A DNA stretch of 64,000 nt from SZUA-442 sp051011415 (GCA_051011415.1 JBPCTY010000002.1:10373-74372), one strand, 5' to 3'. Counted from the first letter of the stretch, positions 36,456 through 44,686 are shown. The notes: a model not told the origin generated them from the letters alone. Program-made: numbers and translations.

Positions 36456-37654
36456 CTCGACGACTCTTCTTTCTCGCGCTCGCACTGGCAACCTTCTTTG
36501 TTGCCGCGCCTGCGGTCGGGTCTGACCTCGAGACCGACCTTGACCGTGTCAAGGAGGAGATTGCCGAAGTCAGATCCCGGGTTCGCGCTGCTGGATCCGA
36601 ACGTTCGCAGCTAACGAGGGACCTCCTTGCCGCTGCCGAGCTACTCGAGGATGCGGAGAAGGAAGTCGCGGCTGCTTCAGCCGAGCTTGAGCGTGTGAGC
36701 CTTGCGATTGATCAGAGAAGCCTTGATCTCGGTGCGGTACGTGAGCGCCTTGCCGGCCAACTCGATGCCCTCGGAGAGGTGAGGGAAAAGCGCGACGGCG
36801 CAAAGAACGACGCCGAGAATTGGGCCCTTCAGGCCTACATGGGCGGTTCCACCGCACAGCCCTCGATCGCATTCAACGCGGAGGCGATCGCCGATGTCTC
36901 GGTTGGCGTGGCGTATCTCGACGTGCTGTCCGGGCATAGTTCGACGGCCGCCGACCGGTACAACGAGCTGGTTGTTGTCGAGGAGGCTCAGGAAGCCGAG
37001 ATCCGGGTGGTTGAGGATGGGATCGAGGCCGAGGTCGCGGAACTGCAGGCGTTGGGTCTCCGCCTTGGAAAGCTGCAGGACGATCTTCATGCCAGACGCG
37101 GAGAGCTGGCATTTGCTGTCGCAGAGCAACAGCAGCTCTTGGACGAGGTCGAATCCCAGATAGGGGAGTTCGAGGGAGAACTTGCGGCCCTCGCCAAGGA
37201 AGAGACGTCGATTCGGGCCGAGATCGCAGCTGCCACGCCACCGGAGAGTGCGCCCAGCATTTCGATCTCTGCTTCAGGATGGGTGCGGCCGGTTCCGGGA
37301 GGGGTCTCGTCAGGCTTCGGAATGCGTGTCCACCCGATCACCGGGGATAACCGGATGCACAATGGGTGGGACATGAATGCCGCTATGGGTGAACCGATCA
37401 AGGCTGGGAAGGCCGGAACGGTGATCCTTTCAGGCGTCAAGGGTGGGTACGGCAACACCGTCATGATTGACCACGGCGGCGGTTTTGTGACCTTGTACGC
37501 CCACCAATCCAAGCTGGGAGTATCCGTGGGGCAATCTGTCTCCGCGGGACAGGTGATCGGATACGTCGGATCGACTGGCCAGTCCACGGCCCCGCATCTC
37601 CACTTCGAAGTCCGCGTCAACGGCAACCCCGTGAACCCTGGGAAGTACTACTAG
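36452..37654 (+). CDS. EnvC/M23-type murein hydrolase acting with FtsEX
   Basis: A 400-aa exported protein: signal peptide (RRLFFLALALATFFVAAPAVGS), long coiled coil about residues 27-245, then a LytM domain with SGWVRPVPGGVSSGFGMRVHP, the zinc pair in MHNGWDMNAA and APHLHFEVRVNG near the C-terminus. Because HxxxD and HxH are present, it may be an active endopeptidase instead of only an amidase activator. Start GTG overlaps the ftsX stop. The coiled coil would dock to the FtsX loop. Confidence 0.93.
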   Translation: MTRRLFFLALALATFFVAAPAVGSDLETDLDRVKEEIAEVRSRVRAAGSERSQLTRDLLAAAELLEDAEKEVAAASAELERVSLAIDQRSLDLGAVRERLAGQLDALGEVREKRDGAKNDAENWALQAYMGGSTAQPSIAFNAEAIADVSVGVAYLDVLSGHSSTAADRYNELVVVEEAQEAEIRVVEDGIEAEVAELQALGLRLGKLQDDLHARRGELAFAVAEQQQLLDEVESQIGEFEGELAALAKEETSIRAEIAAATPPESAPSISISASGWVRPVPGGVSSGFGMRVHPITGDNRMHNGWDMNAAMGEPIKAGKAGTVILSGVKGGYGNTVMIDHGGGFVTLYAHQSKLGVSVGQSVSAGQVIGYVGSTGQSTAPHLHFEVRVNGNPVNPGKYY

Positions 37655-37710
37655 ACCAGCTTTGGGTCTTGGGTGCCTGACCGACGCATTTGACCGATAG
37701 TCTCCCGCCT

Positions 37711-38166
37711 ATGTCTGGACGCAAGGTTGTTGCCACGAATCGCCAGGCCCGGTTCAACTACGAGATCCTCGATACGTTCGAAGCGGGCATGGTTCTCCGC
37801 GGATCCGAGGTCAAATCGCTGCGTGCGGCCCAGGTGCAGCTGAAGGACTCGTACGCATCGATCCGCGACGGTGAGATCTGGCTTGAGAGCGCCCATATCG
37901 CTCCGTATTCCTTCGCCGAAGATGGCGGGCATGAGCCAGAGCGTCCACGCAAGCTTCTATTGCACCGTCGCGAGATCGATCGCCTCTACGGCCGGATCAG
38001 AGAAGAAGGTTTGACCCTCATACCGATGCAGGTGTACTTCGTCGACGGGAGAGCAAAGGTCGAGCTGGGGCTTGGAAAAGGGAAGAGCCGCCACGACAAG
38101 AGGCGCTCCATTGTGGAACGTCAGCAGAAGCGTGAAATGGCGAGAGCGAAGAGCACCCGGCGCTAG
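37711..38166 (+). CDS. smpB: SsrA-binding protein SmpB
   Basis: A 151-aa trans-translation factor that carries tmRNA to stalled ribosomes. It reads VVATNRQARFNYEILDTFEAG, LRGSEVKSLRAAQVQLKDSYA and the basic tail GKSRHDKRRSIVERQQKREM. ATG 37711 is chosen; TAGTCT at 37698-37703 is seven bases upstream, so the mRNA is likely leaderless. tmRNA itself is 1 kb away at 39168. Confidence 0.96.
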   Translation: MSGRKVVATNRQARFNYEILDTFEAGMVLRGSEVKSLRAAQVQLKDSYASIRDGEIWLESAHIAPYSFAEDGGHEPERPRKLLLHRREIDRLYGRIREEGLTLIPMQVYFVDGRAKVELGLGKGKSRHDKRRSIVERQQKREMARAKSTRR

Positions 38167-38204
38167 TCGGGCTCCCCGATGGGCAGCCGCCCGTCCAAAG
38201 CAGG

Positions 38205-39062
38205 CTACGCCTGGGGTTCGTAGCCGTCGAGGGTCGTGACAAGGTTGAGGATCTGTGCCTCATCGAGATACCCCGCTGCTCGGTACAGGACCGTGCCATC
38301 GCCACTGGTGACAAGCCAGAACGGGAACGCGGACACACCCATTTGGCCCGCAAGGGTGAGGTCGTCGTCGACGACAACGGTGAAGGGGAACTGTTCGGCC
38401 GCAAGGTACGTATCGAGCGGGTTTCCCCGGCTTGGATCGATTGACGTGGTGACGGTCGCGACTTCGATGTCCGGATATGTGTCGGCCAGCATGGCGTGCA
38501 TTGCGGAGAGGGTTGGGAGTTCTTCTTGGCAGTAGGGGCACCAATGCGCCCACACCATCCAGATTCGCTTGGTGCCGTCGTCAGGTGCAATCGAAAGTGC
38601 CTCGCCGGAGTAGGCGTCCAGGCCGTTGACGGATCCGAGTGACATGCCAATTGCGGTGTCGGCTTGGTCCCTAGCCCAGCGGGGGAGTGAGCCGGAGGGG
38701 AGTGACGGCGCAGGGGTTGCTGCAGGCTGTGGTGTGTCGTCGCTCAGCGTTGCAACATCCTGGCTGACCTGACCGACGGCGGTGTTTACGTCGGCGACCT
38801 GAGTCTCAAGGGTTGCGAGCTCGGCACGGGTCGCTGAGAGATCGGATTGCGTAGAGCTCAGAGTGGTGACGAGATACACCTGGCTTGCAGCGAGCAGCAC
38901 GACAAGCACGCCGCCAGCAACAGCGAACGGGATCCACCATCTCGGCGTTCCGACGGTGGGTTCCGGTGTTGCCGGAGTGTCCGTAGGCGCATCGCTGAGA
39001 TCAGGCGCAGCTGCTGGATCAGCCGGCTGAGCAGTTGGTTCTGGCGCTACGTCCTCGGTCAT
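38205..39062 (-). CDS. Membrane-anchored TlpA-like thioredoxin with Pro/Ala-rich N-terminus
   Basis: A 285-aa protein: a cytoplasmic Pro/Ala/Asp-rich segment (about 1-42), one membrane helix (WIPFAVAGGVLVVLLAASQVYL), a coiled coil (about 70-100), then a thioredoxin domain with WAHWCPYCQEELPTL and the cis-Pro loop VSAFPFWLV. The active site should be outside the membrane, where such proteins reduce or form disulfides, for example in cytochrome c maturation. Partner unknown. It is convergent with smpB. Confidence 0.85.
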   Translation of the reverse strand: MTEDVAPEPTAQPADPAAAPDLSDAPTDTPATPEPTVGTPRWWIPFAVAGGVLVVLLAASQVYLVTTLSSTQSDLSATRAELATLETQVADVNTAVGQVSQDVATLSDDTPQPAATPAPSLPSGSLPRWARDQADTAIGMSLGSVNGLDAYSGEALSIAPDDGTKRIWMVWAHWCPYCQEELPTLSAMHAMLADTYPDIEVATVTTSIDPSRGNPLDTYLAAEQFPFTVVVDDDLTLAGQMGVSAFPFWLVTSGDGTVLYRAAGYLDEAQILNLVTTLDGYEPQA

Positions 39063-39124
39063 GGCGCGGAGGCTAGCCGCCGGCTGTCGTAGCGGGCACT
39101 GTGCGCCATGGAGGGGTCTGGCGG

Positions 39125-39130
39125 TACGAT
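39125..39130 (+). promoter_or_regulatory. Probable -10 of ssrA
   Basis: TACGAT fits TANNNT and lies about 38 bases before the mature tmRNA end. A perfect inverted repeat GGACGTGAG/CTCACGTCC (39139-39157) sits in the resulting 5' leader and would form a tight hairpin in pre-tmRNA. No clear -35 is seen. Confidence 0.4.
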
Positions 39131-39167
39131 TCGGGGGTGGACGTGAGTCTCACGTCCCCACATCTGT

Positions 39168-39521
39168 GGGGGTGACATGGTTTCGACCGTGAGGGTTGAG
39201 GCGCCGGAAGCGAGCCGAGGTCCCCGGAGTCCTCGTTAAAGAGCCGGGACATATATAAGTGCAGACGAAAGTTACGCACTGGCAGCGTAGATAAACGCTC
39301 CTGTCCTCCCGGAGGGTGCCCACCCCGCCGGATCAGGGCAACGCAATGTGGGATGCCCCCGCCGGGGTTCCGGGACTGGTGGGGTAAGACAATTCCGGAT
39401 AGGGCGCGAGGGTGCTTGCCGACAGAGTCCTCGTGTTCCGAATGCTCGCTGTTGGCTGCGCTCGGAGATGCCGACGCTGATGTCTCTCGGGACGGGGGTT
39501 CGATTCCCCCCACCTCCACCA
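39168..39521 (+). ncRNA. ssrA: Transfer-messenger RNA (one-piece)
   Basis: The 5' end GGGGGTGACATGGTTTCGAC and the 3' end with GGTTCGATTCC T-arm and CCACCTCCACCA are diagnostic. GGGGGTG (39168-39174) pairs with CACCTCC (39511-39517), with one G-U, giving the seven-pair acceptor stem; CCA is encoded. The tag reading frame at 39261-39290 is GCA GAC GAA AGT TAC GCA CTG GCA GCG TAG, so the full tag is (A)ADESYALAA, ending in the usual ClpXP degron ALAA. It lies near smpB, and clpP/clpX are in the same window. Confidence 0.97.
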
Positions 39522-39525
39522 CGCA

Positions 39526-39560
39526 CAACTGCCGCGCATATCGCGCGGCAGTTGTTGTTT
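39526..39560 (+). terminator. Intrinsic terminator of ssrA
   Basis: CAACTGCCGCGC (39526-39537) and GCGCGGCAGTTG (39543-39554) form a perfect 12-pair stem with a five-base loop, followed by TTGTTT. It can also serve the convergent HxlR gene, which stops at 39573. Confidence 0.85.
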
Positions 39561-39572
39561 CTGGGTGGCCGG

Positions 39573-40091
39573 CTAGTCCGCTTGGTGAGTTGCCAGCCTG
39601 CCCTCGAGGACCCGTTTTTGCACGATCTCTGGAATTGGATCGATCCCGAGGTTGAACGCGTTGATCGGCTCTTGGCAATGCCCGCACACGGTCATCGTGT
39701 GCATTACGGCGCCACAGTCAGTGTGGGTGAGCTTGACGGGGTCCTCGCCATCCGTGGCCCATTTGTCGCCCCATGCAAGAAGAGTGGTGAGCATCGGTAC
39801 GAGATCGCGCCCCTTTTCTGTCAACCGGTACTCGTAGCGCGGTGGGTGCTCCTGATATTGCTCCTTGCGCATGATGCCGCTCTCCACCAGCGAGGTGAGT
39901 CGCGAGGCGAGGATGTTCTTTGCGATGCCAAGGCTGTCCTGGAAGTCGGCGAATCTGCGGATGCCGTAGAACGAGTCCCTCAGAATCAGGAAGGTCCACC
40001 GTTCGCCGATCTGCTCCAGCGTCCGAGCCACTGAGCAGTCGAGGTCCTTGTACATGCCCGGAGGTGTGCTTGATGGTTCGTTGGCGATCAT
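39573..40091 (-). CDS. HxlR-family winged-helix regulator with C-terminal zinc site
   Basis: A 172-aa regulator. The DNA-binding part reads DCSVARTLEQIGERWTFLIL, GIRRFADFQDSLGIAKNIL and LVESGIMRKEQYQEHPPRYEYRLTEKG, the conserved HxlR core. The C-terminal extension (THTDCGAVMHTMTVCGHCQEP) adds three Cys and His, possibly a metal site. ATG 40091 has TACAAT six bases upstream (40098-40103), so the mRNA is probably leaderless. Its gene diverges from a small ORF and hydrolase, with inverted repeats between, so it probably represses both promoters in response to a ligand or oxidation. Confidence 0.87.
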   Translation of the reverse strand: MIANEPSSTPPGMYKDLDCSVARTLEQIGERWTFLILRDSFYGIRRFADFQDSLGIAKNILASRLTSLVESGIMRKEQYQEHPPRYEYRLTEKGRDLVPMLTTLLAWGDKWATDGEDPVKLTHTDCGAVMHTMTVCGHCQEPINAFNLGIDPIPEIVQKRVLEGRLATHQAD

Positions 40092-40111
40092 CTTGCCATT
40101 GTACAAAGGAG

Positions 40112-40150
40112 GGTTGTGTTTTGCAACCAACTAGGGTAGAGTGGGTTGCA
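40112..40150. promoter_or_regulatory. Divergent promoter region with inverted repeats, likely HxlR operator
   Basis: TGCAACC (40122-40128) and GGTTGCA (40144-40150) form a perfect seven-base inverted repeat with a 15-base spacer, and GGTTG at 40112-40116 pairs with the same CAACC half. A TAGGGT (40132-40137), a -10 for the rightward genes, is inside the spacer. Repressor bound here could block polymerase. Confidence 0.6.
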
Positions 40151-40176
40151 TAAAGAAACCGACTAGGAGGGACAAC

Positions 40177-40344
40177 ATGATCCGCACCATCGCTGAGAGC
40201 TTCAGAACGACTGCCTGGCGCCGTATGGCTCTCGACTTCACGGGTATTGACCTCGGTCTAGACATGCGCGACATCGTGGCTGATCTTGATTGGAGTGGCG
40301 GAGCACCTGACACACGGCACGCAGGAGCAAGAGATGTTGCGTGA
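40177..40344 (+). CDS. 55-aa orphan protein in HxlR-controlled operon
   Basis: ATG 40177 follows AGGAGG with a seven-base spacing. The protein reads MIRTIAESFRTTAWRRMALD, FTGIDLGLDMRDIVADLDWS then GGAPDTRHAGARDVA. The first part is basic and could be amphipathic; no family is recognised. It overlaps the hydrolase start by 11 bases, so translation of the two is linked. Because of the strong ribosome-binding site and the operator position, I regard it as a real gene of unknown function. Confidence 0.55.
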   Translation: MIRTIAESFRTTAWRRMALDFTGIDLGLDMRDIVADLDWSGGAPDTRHAGARDVA

Positions 40345-41170
40345 ACGTGCCGTGCAGCGTGGGGCCCGCACGCTTTCACAGGTGAGCGCACCTGTCGCGG
40401 GACGGCTTGCCGTCCGTTTGTGGTTCACACCGTTTCCGCTCGGGCTGGGTCGTGGCGAAGGAGTCACGTGGGCCGACGAGACGACCAGTATCGGCAATGC
40501 CTCGGTCCACCGTGTTGGAGAGGGCACCAGGCGTGCGTTGCTCGTTCACGGTTGGGCCGGTTCGTCCCGTCAGTTCCGGAGAATCGCTGATGGCTTGGTC
40601 GACGCAGGATTCACAGTCTTCATGGTCGATTTGCCCGCGCACGGCTCGGCTTCGGGAACGACAACGGATGTCCCTCAGATCGCTGAAGCCCTCGGCGACG
40701 TTGCTTCGCAGCTAGGTGACTTCGATCTCATCGTCGCACACTCGCTTGGAGCAATGGCCACCGGCGTCGCTCTCGCTGACACGCCGTTGGCCGCCGACCG
40801 ATTGGTCTTTGTGGCGCCTGGCATCAAGCCACGGATGATGATCAGCAAGTTTGTCGAGGAGACCGGGTTCTCCGCAGAAGTTGAAGCCGCTGTGGCAGAG
40901 GAGATGGAGTCACGGTTCGGTAAGGACGTGTGGGATTGGGTTCCCGCACGGTCACAGGCGTTGAAGCCGCCCTCCGGATCGATCGTGATTCACGACATCG
41001 ACGACGACCGAGTGCCCGTCGAGGAGGGCAGGGCGCTGGCCGATGCGTGGGGTGTGCCGATCGTTGAAACGGTTGGATACGGGCACAACGGGGTATTGCG
41101 GGCGCCGGAAACAATCGATGCGATCGTCAACGGCGTTGTGTTCCGAACACCGGCTGCACGTCGCGGCTAG
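40334..41170 (+). CDS. Alpha/beta hydrolase
   Basis: A 278-aa hydrolase. The oxyanion turn is LLVHGWAGSSRQFRRIADGL, the nucleophile elbow AHSLGAMATG (Ser near residue 137), the acid IHDIDDDRVP and the His in GYGHNGVLRAP. Substrate cannot be told; such genes next to HxlR often act on esters or small electrophiles. The start is ATG 40334 because AGGAG sits six bases upstream; an in-frame ATG at 40286 is less well placed. It is convergent with the Nudix gene. Confidence 0.85.
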   Translation: MLRERAVQRGARTLSQVSAPVAGRLAVRLWFTPFPLGLGRGEGVTWADETTSIGNASVHRVGEGTRRALLVHGWAGSSRQFRRIADGLVDAGFTVFMVDLPAHGSASGTTTDVPQIAEALGDVASQLGDFDLIVAHSLGAMATGVALADTPLAADRLVFVAPGIKPRMMISKFVEETGFSAEVEAAVAEEMESRFGKDVWDWVPARSQALKPPSGSIVIHDIDDDRVPVEEGRALADAWGVPIVETVGYGHNGVLRAPETIDAIVNGVVFRTPAARRG

Positions 41171-41592
41171 GTCTCGGTACCGAGCATCGCAATCGCGTTC
41201 GCTACGAGGCGAACCGTTGGAACCGAATCGAGCTCGGCCAGCGTCTTCCACTCGGCACCGTCGACCGAGCCGTCGACCTCGGTGACACGTGGCTGCCCGA
41301 CAAGGTCCGCGGTATAGAGCATGCGTATGGCGTGCATTGCCGGTCTCTCTGCCCGTTTGTCGAATACCTGTGAGTCGATGCCAAGAAATGCAAATTCGGT
41401 GAGCTCGAAGCCGGCTTCCTCATACACCTCACGTTTCAAGGCGTCATCAGGGTGTTCCCCCCACTCCACGCCTCCGCCCGGCAGGGTCCAGGAGCCCTCG
41501 CCTGGGTAGCCGGGAGCGATACGTACCAGAAGAATCCGTCCATCTGTGACCGCAACGACATACGAGGCGAGTCTTGTGCGGCGCTTTTGCAT
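41167..41592 (-). CDS. Nudix hydrolase
   Basis: A 141-aa pyrophosphohydrolase with a full Nudix box: GGGVEWGEHPDDALKREVYEEAGFEL (shown in parts as GGGVEWGEH and REVYEEAG). It starts MQKRRTRLASYVVAV; TAGCGT eight bases upstream suggests a leaderless message. The protein could clean oxidised or non-canonical nucleotides; substrate not predictable. Confidence 0.88.
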   Translation of the reverse strand: MQKRRTRLASYVVAVTDGRILLVRIAPGYPGEGSWTLPGGGVEWGEHPDDALKREVYEEAGFELTEFAFLGIDSQVFDKRAERPAMHAIRMLYTADLVGQPRVTEVDGSVDGAEWKTLAELDSVPTVRLVANAIAMLGTET

Positions 41593-41640
41593 GGACCCGC
41601 ACGCTACCGATTGGAGCTTGCTGCGTCGACTGAGACGCAA

Positions 41641-41666
41641 GAAAGGGCACCCGAAGGTGCCCTTTC
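41641..41666 (-). terminator. Hairpin after the secreted repeat-protein gene
   Basis: GAAAGGGCACC (41641-41651) and GGTGCCCTTTC (41656-41666) make a perfect 11-pair stem with CGAA loop, 20 bases past the stop of the leftward gene at 41686. The T-run is short, so it is a good but not ideal intrinsic terminator. Confidence 0.7.
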
Positions 41667-41685
41667 CCGCCTGTTCAAGGCTAGA

Positions 41686-42939
41686 TCAGCCTGGGATCTG
41701 GATGTCTCCGATGAGGGCAGGCTCGCCGAGGGCGATGTAGTGCCTGATCAGCGCCCTTCGATAGTCGCGAAGCGCTTCGTGGAGGTCTCCCCACCTGCCA
41801 TTGAGCCCGGAACCGGACTCTGTCACCGAGCGCACCCGGTCGACGGCCTTGAGTACCGCACCCTTTGCGGCGTACAAGGCATCGAAGGTCTCTGGTGACT
41901 CTTCGGCGGTCTCGGACGCTGCCGCAGTTGTTTGGACAACGTAGTCGGTGACACGGTCGAGGTAGTCACTCAGAGCCTTCTCTGGGCTCTCATCGTGCTC
42001 CTTGCGGACTGTCGAGGCCGATTCCTTTGCAGCTTCGTAGATCGCAAGCACCTGGCCGTTGATGTCCTTGAGGGCAGCTATGGACTTTGCAGCCTTCGCT
42101 GCATCAGTCAGAGCTGCGACCTCAGCGGCTGCCGTCGTGTAGACATCTGCAGCAGCAGGGATCTGTGCAGCAGTAGCAGCGGATTCGAGGATCGCTGTCT
42201 TGCGCTCGATGAGCGACAGAGTGTTCCGTCGTGCATCTGCAAGGGCTTCAGCAGCCTTCTCGGCTTCGGTCTTTTCCTTTGGCTCTTCATTCTTGGGCTC
42301 GTCACCCTTTGCGCCCTGGGCCCGGTCCATGGTGGAGTTGTAGATCGAGTGGGCCTCGTTCTTGAGTGCATACGCAGCATCTGGTGTTGTCGCCGCCTCG
42401 ATGAGGGGGAAAAGCGCCTGCAGTTGTGCGATGCCTGCAGCAACGATCGCCTGTGCATCTGGGTCGTCACAGCCCTCGATCCACTTGCTGAGAGCGTTGA
42501 TCTTGGATTCGACCTTGCCGCGGGCCGCATTCTTCGCCTTGGCCAACTCCTCCTCAGGAGTCTCGCCGACCTGATCGGCTGCAGCCTTGGTCTCGTTGAA
42601 GATCGCGTGCGCCTGGTCCTTCAGGCCCCACAATGTCTCGACTGTGTTGGCTTCCATGACGCTGTGATCGCGGAGCGTGGTGAGCTCGTTGATACCGCCT
42701 TGGTAGACAGCCTTCCTCTCTTCATTCGAAGTCTCAGCCTTGTAGTGGCCGAGCTTGTTGATCTTGTAGTTGTACGTCTCAAGAACCGTTGCACGAACGG
42801 ATTCGAGATCATCGCCACCACTCGAGCCGGCCTGCACCGGTGCGAATGCGGTTGTGGCGAGCATCGCCAACGCAAGCAGAAGCACAACAAGGGCCCTTCG
42901 TAGGCCGTGTGTTACGCCGGAATTTGCATACTCATGCAT
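41686..42939 (-). CDS. Exported all-helical protein with about three internal repeats
   Basis: A 417-aa protein from ATG 42939 (GGAG five bases upstream). The signal peptide is LRRALVVLLLALAMLATTAFAPVQA. The mature part is strongly helical, rich in Ala, Glu, Lys. At least three similar units of about 75 residues can be lined up, ending WGLKDQAHAIFNETKAAA, YALKNEAHSIYNSTMDRA and AALKDINGQVLAIYEAAKESA; a fourth, less similar unit may follow. A Lys/Glu-rich segment (KGDEPKNEEPKEKTEAEKAA) joins units two and three. No family is recognised. Likely a wall-associated or secreted structural protein; it has its own promoter region and terminator. Confidence 0.75.
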   Translation of the reverse strand: MHEYANSGVTHGLRRALVVLLLALAMLATTAFAPVQAGSSGGDDLESVRATVLETYNYKINKLGHYKAETSNEERKAVYQGGINELTTLRDHSVMEANTVETLWGLKDQAHAIFNETKAAADQVGETPEEELAKAKNAARGKVESKINALSKWIEGCDDPDAQAIVAAGIAQLQALFPLIEAATTPDAAYALKNEAHSIYNSTMDRAQGAKGDEPKNEEPKEKTEAEKAAEALADARRNTLSLIERKTAILESAATAAQIPAAADVYTTAAAEVAALTDAAKAAKSIAALKDINGQVLAIYEAAKESASTVRKEHDESPEKALSDYLDRVTDYVVQTTAAASETAEESPETFDALYAAKGAVLKAVDRVRSVTESGSGLNGRWGDLHEALRDYRRALIRHYIALGEPALIGDIQIPG

Positions 42940-43059
42940 GTGGTCTCCACCTCTTGTCAGAGCAACCCGTCTTCCCCTCACATCGGATTCCGACCCCGAC
43001 GCCAGCGAAGGGATGAATCACGCGTTGCTTCGATCCCTATGACCTGACTATCGACATTT

Positions 43060-43089
43060 GGGCGTCCGAACTAGATAGGTCGAACGCCC
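43060..43089. promoter_or_regulatory. Perfect-arm palindrome in divergent intergenic region
   Basis: GGGCGTCCGA (43060-43069) and TCGAACGCCC (43080-43089) pair over nine of ten positions with a ten-base loop. It lies in the 238-base gap between the secreted repeat protein (leftward) and DinB (rightward), 121 bases before the former. It may be an operator or an RNA hairpin in the leader. Confidence 0.4.
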
Positions 43090-43177
43090 CAACCGCGCCA
43101 AATGCTGGAAGATGTGGCTGTGGCCGCCGCCGTCCGGTGCCGCTGTGCTTGCATAGGGCGCAGGAAGAGGGAGGAGC

Positions 43178-43681
43178 ATGCATCGAACCGGGTCTGAGCA
43201 CGAGTTGCTTCTTGAATTCATACGCCTGAATCGTCGGACCGTTCTCTGGAAACTGGACGGTTTGACGGAAGAACAGGCCAGAAAGCGAGTGGTCGGCTCA
43301 CATACGACATTGCTCGGCATTGTGAACCACCTCGCGCACGTTGAGCGCTACTGGGTGCTGCAGGTGGTCGGTGGCCGTTCAGTCGATCTCCCGTGGTCGA
43401 GAGACAACCCCGACGCCGACTGGATCATCGCCTCCGATGAGACGATTGAGTCGGTGCTCGATTTCTACGACGCCCAGATCGCGATGTGTGATGCGGTGCT
43501 TGAGGCACAGGGCGATCTCGGGCGTGAGATCGAAGTGGGGGACAGACGGACCTCGGTTCGCTGGGTGTTGCTGCACCTCATCGAGGAGATCGCTCGCCAC
43601 GCAGGTCATGCTGACATTCTTCGCGAGATGATCGACGAGACCACCGGCTACTTCCCTGCAGAGCCGCGGTGGGGTTCGTGA
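43178..43681 (+). CDS. DinB/DUF664-family protein
   Basis: A 167-aa four-helix DinB-fold protein. Metal-binding His residues appear in LGIVNHLAHVERYW and HLIEEIARHAGHADILREMID. In actinobacteria this family includes mycothiol-dependent enzymes, so a thiol transfer role is possible. Strong GGAGG ribosome-binding site before the ATG; its stop overlaps the GNAT start by four bases. Confidence 0.85.
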   Translation: MHRTGSEHELLLEFIRLNRRTVLWKLDGLTEEQARKRVVGSHTTLLGIVNHLAHVERYWVLQVVGGRSVDLPWSRDNPDADWIIASDETIESVLDFYDAQIAMCDAVLEAQGDLGREIEVGDRRTSVRWVLLHLIEEIARHAGHADILREMIDETTGYFPAEPRWGS

Positions 43682-44199
43682 AGCCGATCGAAGTTCGTCG
43701 AATTCGCGCCGACGAATGGGACATGCTCAGAAGCATCAGGCTGTGTGCCTTGGAGGAGAGCCCGCTTTCGTTCATCACAACATTGGGTGAGGCTCGAGCG
43801 CATCCTCAGCAGCTATGGGTCGATCGTGCCCACGCTGGTGCAGTTGGCCCGGACCAGATCACGATGGTTGCGGTACGGGGGAGTGACGCCGTCGGGCTCG
43901 CCATCGGATTGCGGCGAAGAAAGCCGCCTCTCGATGTGGTGCCGGTCGTGTCGGTGTTTGTAAGAGATGCGGTGCGCCGCCAAGGAGTCGCCGGGTCATT
44001 GATGAATGGTGTTGAGACGTGGGCGCGTGAGGGCGGAGCGACCACGACGTCGCTGTGGGTGGTTGAAGGAAACGGCGATGCGCGCGCCTTCTATGAGCAG
44101 CGGGGATACATCGAGACGCTCGATCGCAAGAAGATCCGGGTACCGCCCGAGAGGTGGGAGCGCCGATTCGAGAAGCCGCTGGAAGTGCCTGCTAGCTGA
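43678..44199 (+). CDS. GNAT N-acetyltransferase
   Basis: A 173-aa acetyltransferase with acetyl-CoA site VSVFVRDAVRRQGVAGSLM and LWVVEGNGDARAFYEQRGYIE. GTG 43678 overlaps the DinB stop (GTGA). Substrate unknown. It overlaps the convergent YbaK-like gene by eight bases at the end. Confidence 0.87.
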   Translation: MKPIEVRRIRADEWDMLRSIRLCALEESPLSFITTLGEARAHPQQLWVDRAHAGAVGPDQITMVAVRGSDAVGLAIGLRRRKPPLDVVPVVSVFVRDAVRRQGVAGSLMNGVETWAREGGATTTSLWVVEGNGDARAFYEQRGYIETLDRKKIRVPPERWERRFEKPLEVPAS

Positions 44200-44686
44200 A
44201 GGGTTGTGCCAGTCCATCGATGACGGTGGTCGAAGGCATCCGACTGAATACCTCGGGGTCAACCTTGACCTTCATGTCCCTGGTCCCGCCGCCAACGATT
44301 ACCCATGGGTGATCCATCACTGCTCCATCTACGAAGAGCGGCATGTCGTCTGGCCTGCCGAACGGCGTCACACCACCCATCACCATGCCAGTCAGCTCCG
44401 CAGTGAGCTCTGGAGGCGCGAAAGAGACCTTCTTGACCTCCATCGCATCGCGTCCCTTGCGGTTCACATCGAGGCGGGTCGTCGCCAATACGAGGAACAT
44501 CGCATGGACGCCCTGTGGGCGTTTCGAGGCAAGGACGATCGCATTGGCTGATTGCTCCGGGGGGATGTCGTACGCCGCACAGAAGGCTGCGGTGTCGGCG
44601 AGATCGGGATCGCACTCCATGGTCGAGTAATCAGCATCGAGCGCGTCAAGGCTTGCGGTCACCAGCTGACGGAGATCGGCTGTCAC
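44192..44686 (-). CDS. YbaK/EbsC-type aminoacyl-tRNA deacylase domain protein
   Basis: A 164-aa protein from GTG 44686, which overlaps the pfk stop as GTGA. It shows IVLASKRPQGVHAMFLVLA, the conserved Lys in MEVKKVSFAPPE, GGVTPFGRPDDMPLFVD and MDHPWVIVGGGTRDMKVKV, which is the Cys-tRNA-Pro/Pro-tRNA editing fold. It may hydrolyse mischarged tRNA in trans. Cotranscribed after pfk. Confidence 0.85.
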   Translation of the reverse strand: MTADLRQLVTASLDALDADYSTMECDPDLADTAAFCAAYDIPPEQSANAIVLASKRPQGVHAMFLVLATTRLDVNRKGRDAMEVKKVSFAPPELTAELTGMVMGGVTPFGRPDDMPLFVDGAVMDHPWVIVGGGTRDMKVKVDPEVFSRMPSTTVIDGLAQPFS

